This document shows positions 34,448 through 44,245 of a stretch of 64,000 nucleotides of DNA, in pieces. The translations under genes and the position numbers were made by a program. Under the pieces are notes generated by a model. That model did not search any database. It was not told the DNA's origin and saw only the letters and a program-made list of their open reading frames with translations. This DNA is from Roseomonas sp. (GTDB lineage: Bacteria; Pseudomonadota; Alphaproteobacteria; Acetobacterales; Acetobacteraceae). The stretch covers positions 62,001 to 126,000 of the forward strand of contig JADCGA010000019.1 in assembly GCA_020249265.1 (NCBI GenBank). Reading direction: 5' to 3'. Each line of letters starts with the position of its first letter. Position 1 is the first letter of the stretch.

Positions 34448-35725
34448 ATGGCCACAAATATTCTGATGCCCGCGCTTTCGCCCACCATGACGGAAGGCAA
34501 TCTGGCGCGCTGGTTGAAGCAGGAAGGCGACCGGATCAAGGCCGGCGATGTGATCGCGGAAATCGAAACCGATAAGGCAACGATGGAAGTGGAAGCAGTG
34601 GATGAAGGCATTCTGGGCCGCATCCTGGTGCCCGCCGGCACGCAAGGCGTGAAGGTGAATGATGTGATCGCCGTACTGGTGGAAGCGGGTGAGGCGGTGC
34701 CTACCGCCGGCGCCGCGCCGAAAGCCGCTGCCGCGCCTGCCGCTGCTCCGGCGCCGGTTGCGGCACCTGTTGCTGCCGCACCCGCGCCTGTTGCATCGCC
34801 AGCATCGGGTGATCGCGTTTTCGCAAGCCCGCTTGCACGGCGCATGGCCGCACAGGCTGGTGTGGATATCAGCAAAATCGCCGGTTCTGGCCCCAATGGG
34901 CGGATTGTGAAAGCGGATGTGGATGCCGCGCTGTCGCGTGGCCCTGCACCTGTCGCTGCTGCTGCGCCTGCTGCTGCACCCGCGCCTGCCGCCGCCCCGC
35001 GCCCCGCCGCGCCGGTGGCGATCACCGCGCCACATACCGCCGTGCCCAATAGCAGCATCCGCAAGGTGATTGCGCGTCGCCTTGCCGAATCCAAGGCGGC
35101 CATCCCGCATTTCTATGTCAGCACCGATGTGGAAATTGATGCGCTGCTGAAAATTCGCGCTGATTTGAATGCGCGCAGCCCGAAGGATGGTCCCGGCGCC
35201 TATAAGCTTTCAGTCAATGATCTGGTGATCAAGGCAACGGCAGTGACCTTGCGCCGCTTCCCCAATGTGAATGCGATGTGGACCGAAGATGCCATTCTGC
35301 AATTGCATGATGTTGATATCTCGGTCGCGGTATCCATCCCGGATGGGTTGATCACGCCGATTGTGAGAAACGCCGATATCAAGGGCCTGGCTGCCATTAG
35401 CACTGAAATGAAGGATCTGGCGGCGCGCGCGAAGGCTGGCAAGCTGAAGCCGGAGGAATTCCAGGGCGGCGGTTTTTCCATCTCGAACATGGGGATGTAT
35501 GGCGTGCGCGATTTCGCCGCCATCATCAACCCGCCCCAGGCCGGTATTCTGGCGGTATCCGCCGGCGAACAGCGCCCGGTTGTGAAGAATGGTGCGCTCG
35601 CCATTGCAACGGTGATGACACTGACGCTTTCCGTGGATCATCGCGTGATTGATGGCGCTTTGGCGGCGGAATTCCTGCAAGCGCTCAAGCGCAATATTGA
35701 GGATCCGTTGAGCCTGATGCTGTGA
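34448..35725 (+). CDS. pdhC: Dihydrolipoamide acetyltransferase (PDH E2)
   Basis: A 425-residue E2 with one lipoyl domain (residues 1-75, lipoyl-Lys in [12 protein letters not shown]), an Ala/Pro hinge, a peripheral subunit-binding domain ([33 protein letters not shown]), a second hinge, and the catalytic domain ending with [17 protein letters not shown], where the HRVIDG histidine acts in acetyl transfer to CoA. E2 forms the core of the complex. Its stop overlaps the GNAT start. Confidence 0.97.
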   Translation: MATNILMPALSPTMTEGNLARWLKQEGDRIKAGDVIAEIETDKATMEVEAVDEGILGRILVPAGTQGVKVNDVIAVLVEAGEAVPTAGAAPKAAAAPAAAPAPVAAPVAAAPAPVASPASGDRVFASPLARRMAAQAGVDISKIAGSGPNGRIVKADVDAALSRGPAPVAAAAPAAAPAPAAAPRPAAPVAITAPHTAVPNSSIRKVIARRLAESKAAIPHFYVSTDVEIDALLKIRADLNARSPKDGPGAYKLSVNDLVIKATAVTLRRFPNVNAMWTEDAILQLHDVDISVAVSIPDGLITPIVRNADIKGLAAISTEMKDLAARAKAGKLKPEEFQGGGFSISNMGMYGVRDFAAIINPPQAGILAVSAGEQRPVVKNGALAIATVMTLTLSVDHRVIDGALAAEFLQALKRNIEDPLSLML

Positions 35726-36207
35726 TGGCGGTCAACTTCACGCTACGCGATGCAACGCCAGCCGATGTGCCGGTGGTGGTGCATTTCGTGCGTGCTTTGG
35801 CCGAATACGAAAAGCTGCTGCATGAGGCGAAGGGGACTGAAGCGGATTTTGCCGCCGCGCTTTTTGGCCCAACGCCGCGCGCCGCCGCCATCATCGCGGA
35901 AGCGGATGGCAAGGCTGTTGGGCTTTGTGTGTGGTACCGTACCTTTTCCACCTTCACCGCGCGCCACGGCATTTGGGTGGAAGATATCTTTGTGGAACCC
36001 GCCTATCGAGGACAGGGCATTGCCCGCGCCATTTTCCAGCGCCTGGCGCGGCAGGTGAAGGATGAAGGCGGCGCAAGGCTTGAATGGAATGTGCTGGATT
36101 GGAATGAACCCGCCATTGGCGCCTATCGCGCCATGGGTGCGCGCGGGCTTGATCAATGGACCATGCAACGCGTTGACGGCGCGGCGCTTGATCGCCTGGC
36201 CGAATAA
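35725..36207 (+). CDS. GNAT family N-acetyltransferase embedded in the pdh operon
   Basis: A 160-residue GNAT enzyme. Motif A is seen as VEDIFVEPAYRGQGIARAIF, with the acetyl-CoA pyrophosphate loop RGQGIA, and motif B in EWNVLDWNEPAIGAYRAMG. Its closest recognisable type is the spermidine/diamine-acetyltransferase-like branch. The ATG overlaps the pdhC stop (TGATG), so it is translationally coupled to E2, and lpd follows 18 bases later. The acceptor is unknown; acetylation of a PDH component or a free amine are both possible. Confidence 0.88.
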   Translation: MAVNFTLRDATPADVPVVVHFVRALAEYEKLLHEAKGTEADFAAALFGPTPRAAAIIAEADGKAVGLCVWYRTFSTFTARHGIWVEDIFVEPAYRGQGIARAIFQRLARQVKDEGGARLEWNVLDWNEPAIGAYRAMGARGLDQWTMQRVDGAALDRLAE

Positions 36208-36225
36208 AAGGAAGGAGCCTGAGAC

Positions 36226-37620
36226 ATGGCTGAGGCATTTGATCTGGTGGTGGTGGGCGGTGGGCCTGGCGGCTATGTCGCGGCCATTCGTGCCAGCCAA
36301 TTGAAGATGAAGGTCGCGCTGGTGGAGCGTGAAAACCTCGGCGGCATCTGCCTGAATTGGGGCTGCATCCCGACCAAGGCGCTGCTGCGCGCTTCCGAAA
36401 TCAATCACATGCTGCATAGCCTAGATGCTTATGGCTTCGCAGCTGACAATATCCGCTTTGATTTTGCGAAAGTGGTGAAGCGTTCGCGCGGTGTGGCGGG
36501 GCAGCTTTCGGGTGGCGTCAAGCATTTGCTGCGCAAGAACAAGGTCACAGTGTTTGATGGGCACGCCAAGCTTGCTGGTGCCGGCAAGCTTGCGGTGAGC
36601 AAGGATGGCAAGCCGATGGCGGAACTAGCCGCCAAGCACATTATTCTGGCGACTGGTGCGCGGGCGCGCGTGCTGCCGGGGATTGAACCGGATGGCAAAC
36701 TGATCTGGTCCTATCGCGAAGCCATGACAGCACCGGCTTTGCCGAAGCGGCTGATTGTGATCGGGTCCGGTGCGATTGGGTCTGAATTCGCTTCCTTCTA
36801 TCGCAATATGGGGTCCGAAGTGACGCTGATTGAAGCGATGGATCGCATTCTGCCGGTCGAAGACGCGGAGGTTTCCGCCTTTGTGCATAAGGCGTTTGAA
36901 AAACAGGGCATGAAGGTGCTGGTCGGCGCCAAGCTGCAAGGCGTGCGCAAGGAAGGCGACGCCATTGCCGCCATTGTGGAAGCCGGCGGCAAGGTGACCG
37001 AAATCAAGGCGGATCGGCTGATCAGCGCAGTTGGCATTGTTGGCAATGTCGAAGACCTTGGGCTGGAAGGCACCAAAATCCACGTAGATCGCACCCATAT
37101 CCTGACCGATGCTTTTGGTCGTACTGGGGAGCCCGGCATTTACGCGATTGGCGACCTGACTGGCCCGCCCTGGTTGGCGCATAAGGCATCGCATGAGGGG
37201 ATTATTTGCGTTGAAGCCATTGCCGGGCTGCATCCGCATGCCATGGATACGCTGAATATTCCGGGCTGCACCTATTGCCGGCCTCAGGTGGCCTCGGTCG
37301 GGCTCACGGAAGCGGCGGCCAAGGCCAAAGGGCATGAGGTGAAGGTCGGGCGCTTCCCCTTCATCGGCAATGGCAAGGCGATTGCGATGGGTGAGCCGGA
37401 AGGCTTCGTGAAAACCGTGTTTGACGCCAAGACCGGCGCTTTGCTCGGCGCCCATATGGTGGGGCCGGAGGTCACGGAGATGATCCAGGGCTATGGCATT
37501 GCCCGCACCCTGGAGACAACCGAGGCGGAATTGATGCACACCGTCTTCCCGCACCCCACGGTTTCAGAAGCCATGCATGAAAGCGTGCTTGATGCTTACG
37601 GCCGGGTGATCCACATATAG
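36226..37620 (+). CDS. lpd: Dihydrolipoyl dehydrogenase (E3)
   Basis: A 464-residue flavoprotein disulfide reductase. FAD motif VVVGGGPGGYVAAIRA, redox-active disulfide in GGICLNWGCIPTKALL, NAD-binding IVIGSGAIGSEFASFY, and the C-terminal active-site His-Glu in FPHPTVSEAMHES. It reoxidises dihydrolipoamide of the complex with NAD. AAGGAAGGAGCC precedes the ATG. It sits between the GNAT gene and lipA in the operon. Confidence 0.97.
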   Translation: MAEAFDLVVVGGGPGGYVAAIRASQLKMKVALVERENLGGICLNWGCIPTKALLRASEINHMLHSLDAYGFAADNIRFDFAKVVKRSRGVAGQLSGGVKHLLRKNKVTVFDGHAKLAGAGKLAVSKDGKPMAELAAKHIILATGARARVLPGIEPDGKLIWSYREAMTAPALPKRLIVIGSGAIGSEFASFYRNMGSEVTLIEAMDRILPVEDAEVSAFVHKAFEKQGMKVLVGAKLQGVRKEGDAIAAIVEAGGKVTEIKADRLISAVGIVGNVEDLGLEGTKIHVDRTHILTDAFGRTGEPGIYAIGDLTGPPWLAHKASHEGIICVEAIAGLHPHAMDTLNIPGCTYCRPQVASVGLTEAAAKAKGHEVKVGRFPFIGNGKAIAMGEPEGFVKTVFDAKTGALLGAHMVGPEVTEMIQGYGIARTLETTEAELMHTVFPHPTVSEAMHESVLDAYGRVIHI

Positions 37621-37641
37621 CGTCTGATCCGCGTAGGTCGT

Positions 37642-38661
37642 ATGACCGAAGCGGTGAATCAGCCGCTCAAATCAAGTCTTGTTATGCCCCCGACTCGCAT
37701 TGAAATTGACCATCGTGCCGCCAAGACGGGTGCCGAAAGGCATCCGGAAAAGGCGCATCGCCCGGATAACCCCATCCAGCGCAAACCCGCCTGGATTCGG
37801 GTAAAGGCGCCGACGCATCCGGTTTATCTGGAAACCCGCGCCCTGATGCGGGAGAAAAAGCTGGTCACGGTATGCGAAGAAGCGGCCTGCCCGAATATCG
37901 GCGAATGCTGGTCTCAGCGCCACGCCACCATGATGATCATGGGGGAGACCTGCACGCGCGCCTGTTCCTTCTGCAATGTCGCGACCGGTATTCCAAAGCC
38001 TTTGGATGCGGATGAACCGCGCCGCGTGGCGGAAGCCGTGGCAACCCTTGGCTTGCGCCATGTGGTCATCACAAGCGTCGATCGGGATGATCTGGCCGAT
38101 GGCGGTGCCGCGCATTTCGCCGCCACCATCAGCGCCATTCGCGCCGCCGCGCCTGGTACGACGATTGAAGTGCTGACGCCGGATTTCCTGCGCAAGGACG
38201 GCGCTTTGGAAGTGGTGGTGGCGGCGCGGCCAGATGTGTTCAACCATAATCTGGAAACGGTGCCGGCGCTTTATCCCTCCATTCGGCCCGGCGCGCGGTA
38301 TTATCATTCGCTCCGCCTGCTGGATCGCGTGAAGCAGCTTGATCCTTCCATCTTCACCAAATCCGGCATCATGGTGGGCTTGGGTGAAAAGCGCATCGAA
38401 GTGCTACAAGTGATGGATGATCTGCGATCTGCCGAGGTGGATTTCCTGACCATCGGCCAATATCTGCAACCATCGGTGAAACACGCCGCGGTTGATCGCT
38501 TTGTCACGCCCGATGAGTTTGAAGACTACGCCAAGGCGGCGCGTGGCAAGGGGTTCCTGTTGGTGTCGGCCACACCTTTGACGCGGTCTTCCTATCACGC
38601 GGATCGAGACTTCGCGGCACTGAGTGCCGCGCGCAACGCGCAACTGGCCGCGCAAGGCTGA
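37642..38661 (+). CDS. lipA: Lipoyl synthase
   Basis: A 339-residue radical-SAM enzyme. The auxiliary cluster cysteines are in [12 protein letters not shown] and the radical-SAM CxxxCxxC in [10 protein letters not shown]; the C-terminal RSSYHAD contains the serine ligand region. It inserts two sulfurs into octanoyl groups on lipoyl domains, here those of PdhB and PdhC encoded upstream. A shorter start at 37684 is possible because the first 14 residues are not conserved. Confidence 0.96.
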   Translation: MTEAVNQPLKSSLVMPPTRIEIDHRAAKTGAERHPEKAHRPDNPIQRKPAWIRVKAPTHPVYLETRALMREKKLVTVCEEAACPNIGECWSQRHATMMIMGETCTRACSFCNVATGIPKPLDADEPRRVAEAVATLGLRHVVITSVDRDDLADGGAAHFAATISAIRAAAPGTTIEVLTPDFLRKDGALEVVVAARPDVFNHNLETVPALYPSIRPGARYYHSLRLLDRVKQLDPSIFTKSGIMVGLGEKRIEVLQVMDDLRSAEVDFLTIGQYLQPSVKHAAVDRFVTPDEFEDYAKAARGKGFLLVSATPLTRSSYHADRDFAALSAARNAQLAAQG

Positions 38662-38662
38662 T

Positions 38663-39130
38663 ATGCCAACACATGCGGAAAAGAAGGTGCTCCGTTATTC
38701 GCAGGAGCAGCTTTTCGATATGGTCGCAGATGTTGCGCGCTATCCCGAATTCTTGCCCTGGTGTGTCGGCGCGCGGGTGCTCAGCCGGGATGAACAGGTG
38801 CTGGTGGCGGACCTCACTATCGGCTTTCGCATGTTTCGCGAAACCTTCAGATCACGTGTGGGGATGAACAAGCCCGGCCATATTCATGTGACCTATGAAA
38901 ACGGCCCCTTCCGCTATTTGAACAATCACTGGCGCTTCACGCCGGTGGCCGGCGGGACTGAGGTGGATTTCTTCGTAGATTTCGAATTCCGCAGCCGCAT
39001 TCTGCAAATGGCGATTGGCGTGGTGTTTAATGAAGCGGTGCGGCTGATGGTGCGCGCCTTTGAACGGCGCGCACTGCATCTTTATGGACGGCCGGGCGCG
39101 GCAGGCATTGGCAAGCCGGCCTCGGCCTGA
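38663..39130 (+). CDS. Coq10/RatA-type START domain protein (ubiquinone-binding)
   Basis: A 155-residue SRPBCC/START protein. The start HAEKKVLRYSQEQLFDMVAD and the motif YPEFLPWCVGARVL are typical of the Coq10/RatA family, and the end FNEAVRLMVRAFERRA fits. Family members bind coenzyme Q and support respiration. The ATG at 38663 comes one base after the lipA stop, so it belongs to the same operon; a longer frame overlapping lipA is unlikely. It is convergent with the Bug receptor gene. Confidence 0.88.
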   Translation: MPTHAEKKVLRYSQEQLFDMVADVARYPEFLPWCVGARVLSRDEQVLVADLTIGFRMFRETFRSRVGMNKPGHIHVTYENGPFRYLNNHWRFTPVAGGTEVDFFVDFEFRSRILQMAIGVVFNEAVRLMVRAFERRALHLYGRPGAAGIGKPASA

Positions 39131-39135
39131 AGCGC

Positions 39136-40104
39136 CTATTGCAGCTTGATGTTGCGCGCCTGGATCATATTGCGCCACTTGGCGTTTTCCGCTGCGAAAT
39201 AGGCAGGCCATTCCGCCGTGCTGCCAACGGTTGGTACTACGGCAAGCGCGCTCAGGCGTTCGCGTGTATCGGGCGCTTCCATCGCTGCCTTGGTCAGCGC
39301 ATGCATACGCGCTGCGATATCGGCAGGCATGCCAGCGGGCGCCTGTAGCGCGATATGTTCCACCACCTCCACACCCGGGAAGCCTTGTTCGGCGAAGGTT
39401 GGAATTTCTGGTGTGAGGGGGCTTCTTTCCTTGGTGGCCACCGCCAAAGCGCGCAAGGAACCGGAACGGATATGCGGCAAAATGCCCGATGCAGCCTGGA
39501 AAACCATCGGCGTTTCATTGGCAAGCACCGCCTGCACCGCCGGCGCGCCACCGCGATAGCCGACATCCTGAATGCTAAGCCGCGCTTCCTGCAAGAAAAG
39601 CTCGGTCGCGAGATGCGTTGAAGACCCCGTACCGGAATTGGCATAGGTCAGGTTGCTATTGGGGCGGCGCGCGATCTCAACATATTCCGCCAGCGTGCGC
39701 GCGGGGAAGCTTGGATTGACCACCATGATGATCGGCATGGAAGCGATCAGCCCGATGCCGATGAAATCCTTTTCATTGTCATAGGGCAGCGGCATCAGAT
39801 GCGGCGCCATGGCATAGGTGCTGACGGTGCTGACCAGCATGGTATAGCCATCAGGCCGCGCGCGGGCGACGCTATTGAAGCCGATCGTGCCATTGGCGCC
39901 GGTGCGGTTGTCCACCACAAAGCTGCGTCCCGTATCGCTGGAAAGCTTCTGCGCCAGAATCCGCGCCACCGCATCCGTGGAACCACCCGCGGCCCAGGGC
40001 ACCACCAGCGTGACTGGGCGGCTTGGCCAGGCTTCCTGCGCGCGCGCGACGGTTGGCAGCATCGCAGGGGCGGCAAGCAGGGCAAGGTGACGGCGAGAGA
40101 TCAT
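39136..40104 (-). CDS. Tripartite tricarboxylate transporter receptor (Bug/TctC family), no. 1
   Basis: About 322 residues, start at the ATG at 40102-40104 with AAAAGGAAA upstream. MISRRHLALLAAPAMLPTVA is a twin-arginine-like or Sec signal with an ARA cleavage site, so the protein is periplasmic. The ligand-binding core has VVPWAAGGSTD, the FDNRTGANGTIG-like region VDNRTGANG and YANSGTGSSTHLATELF. Bug proteins bind carboxylates for a TctAB permease; no permease genes are in the window. It follows the MmgE/PrpD gene by 151 bases on the same strand. Confidence 0.92.
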   Translation of the reverse strand: MISRRHLALLAAPAMLPTVARAQEAWPSRPVTLVVPWAAGGSTDAVARILAQKLSSDTGRSFVVDNRTGANGTIGFNSVARARPDGYTMLVSTVSTYAMAPHLMPLPYDNEKDFIGIGLIASMPIIMVVNPSFPARTLAEYVEIARRPNSNLTYANSGTGSSTHLATELFLQEARLSIQDVGYRGGAPAVQAVLANETPMVFQAASGILPHIRSGSLRALAVATKERSPLTPEIPTFAEQGFPGVEVVEHIALQAPAGMPADIAARMHALTKAAMEAPDTRERLSALAVVPTVGSTAEWPAYFAAENAKWRNMIQARNIKLQ

Positions 40105-40255
40105 TTTATTTCCTTTTCGAATAGGCGATTTCAATAGGGGTCCTTAACGGGCGAGGCAAGCGGATTGCGGCCTTGCGCACATACAGGCGCCGTGACTGAT
40201 ACGGCCGCCGCCAAGCAGGGTTTTGGGCGCAGGCATGAACCAACGCCCAACAATT

Positions 40256-41638
40256 TTACTCCGCCGCGCGTAGTGCGCTTTGGCTGCGCAGCTTCACAAT
40301 GCCGGGCAATGTAGCGCCCTTCCACAGCGCTTCCAGCAGCGCCTTGGCTTCCTGCACGCCGATGGCGTCCGCCGTCAATTCCATGAGTTTATCTGATAAA
40401 TCAGCATCCGAAAGCGGTGCATCCGGATCGCCCTTGCGCGTGTGCTGATGGCGGTTCAGCACGCGGCCATCGCGCAGCTTGATCTCAACCTTCGCTGAAC
40501 GCTTGGATGGGAAGGCCGCCGCGCATTCCGGGTCTAGCGCCACTGTCACCTTCGGCATCAGTGCGCGAATGGTGGGATCCGTCAGTCGTTCCGGTTCAAA
40601 GGCTGCAAGACGCACACCGCCATGCAGCAGCATGGTCGCGACGGTGAATTGTGTGGAAAAGCGGCAATCCTGTTCTGTTGCAGCGGTCGGGCGGTCACAG
40701 ACATCCTTGGTCGCCTTATAGCCACCAACATGCACGCCAAGCACATCGGCAGCGTTGAAGCCGGCTTCGCGTTGCAAATCGCGCACGGCATCAAGTGCGG
40801 CGAAAATATGCCCGCAGCAGCCGTGATTCTTGAACGTCATATCGGTGATGGCATAGGGCTTGCCGATATTGGCGAGAGATTTTTCCCATTTGCCGATATC
40901 CTCGCTGGTGGCGGCAGCAAAACCTGCCGGGCCATGCAGCACATCCAGCGCACCCGTCATGCCGTGCGCGGCTGCCATCGCCGCCATGGCGCCAGCTTCC
41001 GCCGCATGGCCGGGATGCAAAGGCTTGGACATGCCTTCACCGCGGAAGGCCTGTTGCAAGCCGCTTGCCATGGTGGCGCAGGTGGCGATGGCGTGCGCGG
41101 TGCGTTCCGCATCGCAATTCAGCGCAACCGCCACCGCCGCCGCCGCACCAAAGGTGCCAACGGTGCCGGTGGTATGCCAGAAATCGTAGTGAGAAGGCTG
41201 CACCGCCACACCGATGCGACACGAAACCTCATACCCCGCAATCATGGCACGCAGCAGCAAATCCATATCCGCGCCGCGCATTTGCGCTGCCGCCAGCGCT
41301 GCCGCAATGGTCGGGCAGCCGGGGTGATAGACAGCGTAACGATAAATATCGTCAAATTCCACAGTATGGGATGCCGTGCCATTCAACAGCGCCGCATGAC
41401 GCAAAGGCACTTGCCGACTGCTGACGTAACACACGGCACCACCGCCGCCGCGCGTTTCATCCTCAAGCGCGGCAGACATCAGCGTCGCCGGCGCGCGCGA
41501 TGCGCCGGGAATAAGCGCGGCGAACCAATCCACCAAGGCGCGGCGCGCGTGATGCGCAACCTCGGCATCTACCGCGCGGCTACGCCAGGAAGCGGCGTGA
41601 TCCGCCAGAATCAGCAAAGGGTTTTCCATGATGGGCAT
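40256..41638 (-). CDS. MmgE/PrpD family protein
   Basis: A 460-residue member of the MmgE/PrpD family (2-methylcitrate dehydratase, cis-aconitate decarboxylase, iminodisuccinate epimerase). Conserved parts include TASHTVEFDDIYRYAVYHPG, HTTGTVGTFGAAAAVAVALN, and FKNHGCCGHIFAALDAV. The reaction is probably a dehydration, decarboxylation or epimerisation of a small polycarboxylic acid. Its start is two bases after the hydroxyacid dehydrogenase stop, within the minus-strand operon. Confidence 0.9.
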   Translation of the reverse strand: MPIMENPLLILADHAASWRSRAVDAEVAHHARRALVDWFAALIPGASRAPATLMSAALEDETRGGGGAVCYVSSRQVPLRHAALLNGTASHTVEFDDIYRYAVYHPGCPTIAAALAAAQMRGADMDLLLRAMIAGYEVSCRIGVAVQPSHYDFWHTTGTVGTFGAAAAVAVALNCDAERTAHAIATCATMASGLQQAFRGEGMSKPLHPGHAAEAGAMAAMAAAHGMTGALDVLHGPAGFAAATSEDIGKWEKSLANIGKPYAITDMTFKNHGCCGHIFAALDAVRDLQREAGFNAADVLGVHVGGYKATKDVCDRPTAATEQDCRFSTQFTVATMLLHGGVRLAAFEPERLTDPTIRALMPKVTVALDPECAAAFPSKRSAKVEIKLRDGRVLNRHQHTRKGDPDAPLSDADLSDKLMELTADAIGVQEAKALLEALWKGATLPGIVKLRSQSALRAAE

Positions 41639-41640
41639 TG

Positions 41641-42615
41641 CTACGCGTTGCCGCGCAGCACCTCCTTATTGATCACAACATCGGGGTCGAGCTGACCCTT
41701 GAAATGGCTGATAATGCTCTCCGCACAGGAAAGCCCCATGCGGCGCATGCCCTGTTCCGTCGCGGCGGCGGAATGGGGGGAGACAACAACATTCGGCAGA
41801 TCAAGCAAGGGCAGGCGCGTGGTGACGGGTTCTTCCCAGAACACATCAAGCCCCGCGGTTGCCAAATGCCCGGTCTTCAGCGCCGCCGTCAGCGCCGCTT
41901 CATCCACCAGCGTGCCACGCGCGGTATTGATATAGGTGCCGCCTGGCTTCATGGCGGCAAGGAAAGTGCCATTCACCATGCCGCGCGTTTCCTCATTGCT
42001 CGGGCAATGGGTGGTGACGATATCGGCTTCCGCCAAGCCTTCATGCAACACCTTCACAGGGCGGAAGCCAGCGCCCTTGATGGTGTTTTGCGGGATGTAG
42101 GGGTCATGCACCAGCACCTCCATCCCGAAGGCAGCGCAGAGCCGCGCGACGCGGCCACCAATGCGCCCGAAGCCGATGATCAGCACCTTCCGCCCGGAAA
42201 GATCCCAGGTCTTCAGGGAAGGCTTGGAACCCCAATCCAGCGCGCGCAAGTTCTTGTCGTAATCCAGCGTGCGCCGAGATGTTGACAGCATCAGCATCAT
42301 CGCGTGTTCAGCAACCGAAAGCGCATTGGCATCCGGCGTGACGGTCAGCGGAATGCCGCGTTCCGTCAGCGCCTTCACGTCAACCGCATCATAACCCACG
42401 CCATGGCGCGCGCAGATGGATAGCATCGGTGCATTGGCCAGGAAATCGCGATCAATCCGGGTTGCGCGCACGACGATTGCTTCTGCGGTTTTCATCGGCT
42501 CCCGTAGGGTTTCCGCATTCACCTCGGTCAACATGGTGACCTTGAAATCAGGTTCCGCATGCAGCCTTGCCATGGCGTCAGGATGCAGCGGGCGGAGGCA
42601 AACGATATGGGGCAT
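41641..42615 (-). CDS. NAD-dependent 2-hydroxyacid dehydrogenase (SerA-like)
   Basis: About 324 residues from the ATG at 42613-42615 (TAGGAACC upstream). It has the Rossmann motif IIGFGRIGGRVARL, the Arg region INTARGTLVDEAAL, the Glu region DVFWEEP and His in SPHSAAAT. It resembles D-3-phosphoglycerate dehydrogenase without the ACT domain; (S)-sulfolactate dehydrogenase SlcC belongs to this group. Located 8 bases after a Bug receptor gene and near sulfopyruvate-decarboxylase-like genes, an oxidation of a hydroxy acid to a 2-oxo acid fed to the decarboxylase is a reasonable inference. Confidence 0.88.
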   Translation of the reverse strand: MPHIVCLRPLHPDAMARLHAEPDFKVTMLTEVNAETLREPMKTAEAIVVRATRIDRDFLANAPMLSICARHGVGYDAVDVKALTERGIPLTVTPDANALSVAEHAMMLMLSTSRRTLDYDKNLRALDWGSKPSLKTWDLSGRKVLIIGFGRIGGRVARLCAAFGMEVLVHDPYIPQNTIKGAGFRPVKVLHEGLAEADIVTTHCPSNEETRGMVNGTFLAAMKPGGTYINTARGTLVDEAALTAALKTGHLATAGLDVFWEEPVTTRLPLLDLPNVVVSPHSAAATEQGMRRMGLSCAESIISHFKGQLDPDVVINKEVLRGNA

Positions 42616-42623
42616 GGTGGTTC

Positions 42624-43589
42624 CTATTCTACCTTGGCGCCGGAAATGCGGACCAATTCGGCCCATTTCGGGATTTCAGATGCTACGAAGGCGCGGAATT
42701 CCTCCGGTGTCGAACCAACGGGCTCGCTGCCCTGCTGTGCGAGTTTTGCTCGCATGTCATCCGTGCGCATCACAGCGCGGATTTCGGCGGCGATGCGATT
42801 GACGATCGGCGCTGGCGCATTCGCCGGCGCCATATAGCCATTCCAGAGCGCCACTTCGAAGCCAGGCAGGGTTTCCGCAATGGTCGGCACATCCGGCAGC
42901 AGCGCGGAACGTCGCGCGGTTGTCACAGCAATGGCGCGCAGCCGACCTGACTGCACATGCGCAATCACCTCCACCAAAGGTGCCGCCATGGCCTGGATTT
43001 TTCCGCCGAGCAAATCCGTGACGGCTGGCGTGCCGCCGCGATAGGAAACATGCGTGACCTCAATTCCCGTACGCGCGGCAATCAAAGCGGCGGAAAGATG
43101 CTGTGATGTGCCTGAACCCGCATTGCCAAAATTCAGCACGCCGGGCTTTGCCTTGGCTTCCGCCACCAGCCCGGCGAAATCGCGCGCCGGCACATCAGGG
43201 TGCACCACCAAAAGATTTGGGATGAAGGTTGTTTGGCTGATCGGCGCAAAATCGCGCTGCGCATCGAAGGGCATATTGCGATACAGCGCACCATTCGTCG
43301 CATGCGTGGAACTTGTCGCCATCACCAGCGTATAGCCATCCGGTGCGGCGCGCGCGACAGCCTCACTGCCGATATTCCCAGCGGCGCCGGGGCGATTTTC
43401 AATCACGACAGGCTGGCCAAGCCGGGGCGAGATTGCCTCAGCGACCAGGCGCGCGGTGATGTCCGTGCTGCCGCCTGGCGCGAAGGGAACGATCACGCGC
43501 ATGGGGCGATCCGGGCTCCATTGCGCTTGCGCCAAAGCTGGGCTTGCCGCCATGGCCGCGAGCCCCGCCAGTATTTGCCGTCTTTGCAT
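42624..43589 (-). CDS. Tripartite tricarboxylate transporter receptor (Bug/TctC family), no. 2
   Basis: About 321 residues. MQRRQILAGLAAMAASPALA is the signal peptide, then VIVPFAPGGSTDITARLVAE, ENRPGAAGNIGSEAVARA and NFGNAGSGTSQHLSAALI are the Bug signatures. Periplasmic solute receptor without a permease in the window. GGGAGG lies five bases before the second of two adjacent ATGs (43587-43589), which I take as the start. It lies inside the operon between the decarboxylase-like genes and the dehydrogenase, so its ligand may be their substrate. Confidence 0.92.
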   Translation of the reverse strand: MQRRQILAGLAAMAASPALAQAQWSPDRPMRVIVPFAPGGSTDITARLVAEAISPRLGQPVVIENRPGAAGNIGSEAVARAAPDGYTLVMATSSTHATNGALYRNMPFDAQRDFAPISQTTFIPNLLVVHPDVPARDFAGLVAEAKAKPGVLNFGNAGSGTSQHLSAALIAARTGIEVTHVSYRGGTPAVTDLLGGKIQAMAAPLVEVIAHVQSGRLRAIAVTTARRSALLPDVPTIAETLPGFEVALWNGYMAPANAPAPIVNRIAAEIRAVMRTDDMRAKLAQQGSEPVGSTPEEFRAFVASEIPKWAELVRISGAKVE

Positions 43590-43638
43590 CATTTCCTCCC
43601 TGGAATGCCGCCGTTCTTCGCCGGCTGGCGCGTGTCAT

Positions 43639-44241
43639 TCACAATTGATGATGCGCCGCCGGCCCCATCACCGCTTCACGCATGCGCGCCTGCAACAACG
43701 CGCCTTCGCGCGGCGGCAGCACCAAAGGCTTGCTGGTGGCGTCAATTTTCGCGACCGCGAAGAAGGGGCCATTCCCGGCATGGATCGCCTTATGCAGCGG
43801 CGGCACTTCATCTGGCTTGGTCACGAACATGGTGTTCGCAATGCCAGCACCCTTGGCCATCATCACCAGATCAACGCCATGGCGTGTCGCGGTTTCCTGC
43901 ATGCCGGTTTCACCGTAATGCTCATTGTCTTGCACCACGATGGAAAGATTGGCGGGTTTTTGCACCGCAATCGTCGCCAAAGCGCCAATGCCCATCAGCA
44001 TTTCGCCATCGCCGGTAATCACCAGCACCTTGCGCTTGGGCTGCGCGAGCGCCAGGCCAAGGCCGATCATGGCAGCGCCACCCATGCCGCCCCAAAGCGG
44101 CAGGTTTTCCGCGCAATCGCCAATGGCGGTGATGTCCCAGGCCGGCGCACCAAGCCCGGCGATCACCAGCATCTCACCACGGTCCGCGAGCAACGCGCGG
44201 GTCAATTCTCGGCGATCGAGTTTTCCGGAAGCAGCAAGCAT
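43639..44241 (-). CDS. Thiamine-diphosphate decarboxylase beta subunit (sulfopyruvate decarboxylase ComE-like)
   Basis: About 200 residues from the ATG at 44239-44241 (AAGGA upstream). It contains the ThDP-binding motif beginning GDGEMLMGIGALATIA and ending NEHYGETG, with preceding GGMGGAAMIGLGLALAQP. Two-subunit enzymes of this size are sulfopyruvate or phosphonopyruvate decarboxylases. Together with the alpha subunit encoded 4 bases upstream it would decarboxylate a 2-oxo acid to an aldehyde. No phosphonate genes are nearby. Confidence 0.82.
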   Translation of the reverse strand: MLAASGKLDRRELTRALLADRGEMLVIAGLGAPAWDITAIGDCAENLPLWGGMGGAAMIGLGLALAQPKRKVLVITGDGEMLMGIGALATIAVQKPANLSIVVQDNEHYGETGMQETATRHGVDLVMMAKGAGIANTMFVTKPDEVPPLHKAIHAGNGPFFAVAKIDATSKPLVLPPREGALLQARMREAVMGPAAHHQL

Positions 44242-44245
44242 TTTC

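Noticed and set aside
40223-40250. Inverted repeat TTGGGCG/CGCCCAA downstream of the MmgE/PrpD gene
   Set aside because: A 7-bp stem with a 14-base loop and no T-tract on the minus strand; too weak to call a terminator.
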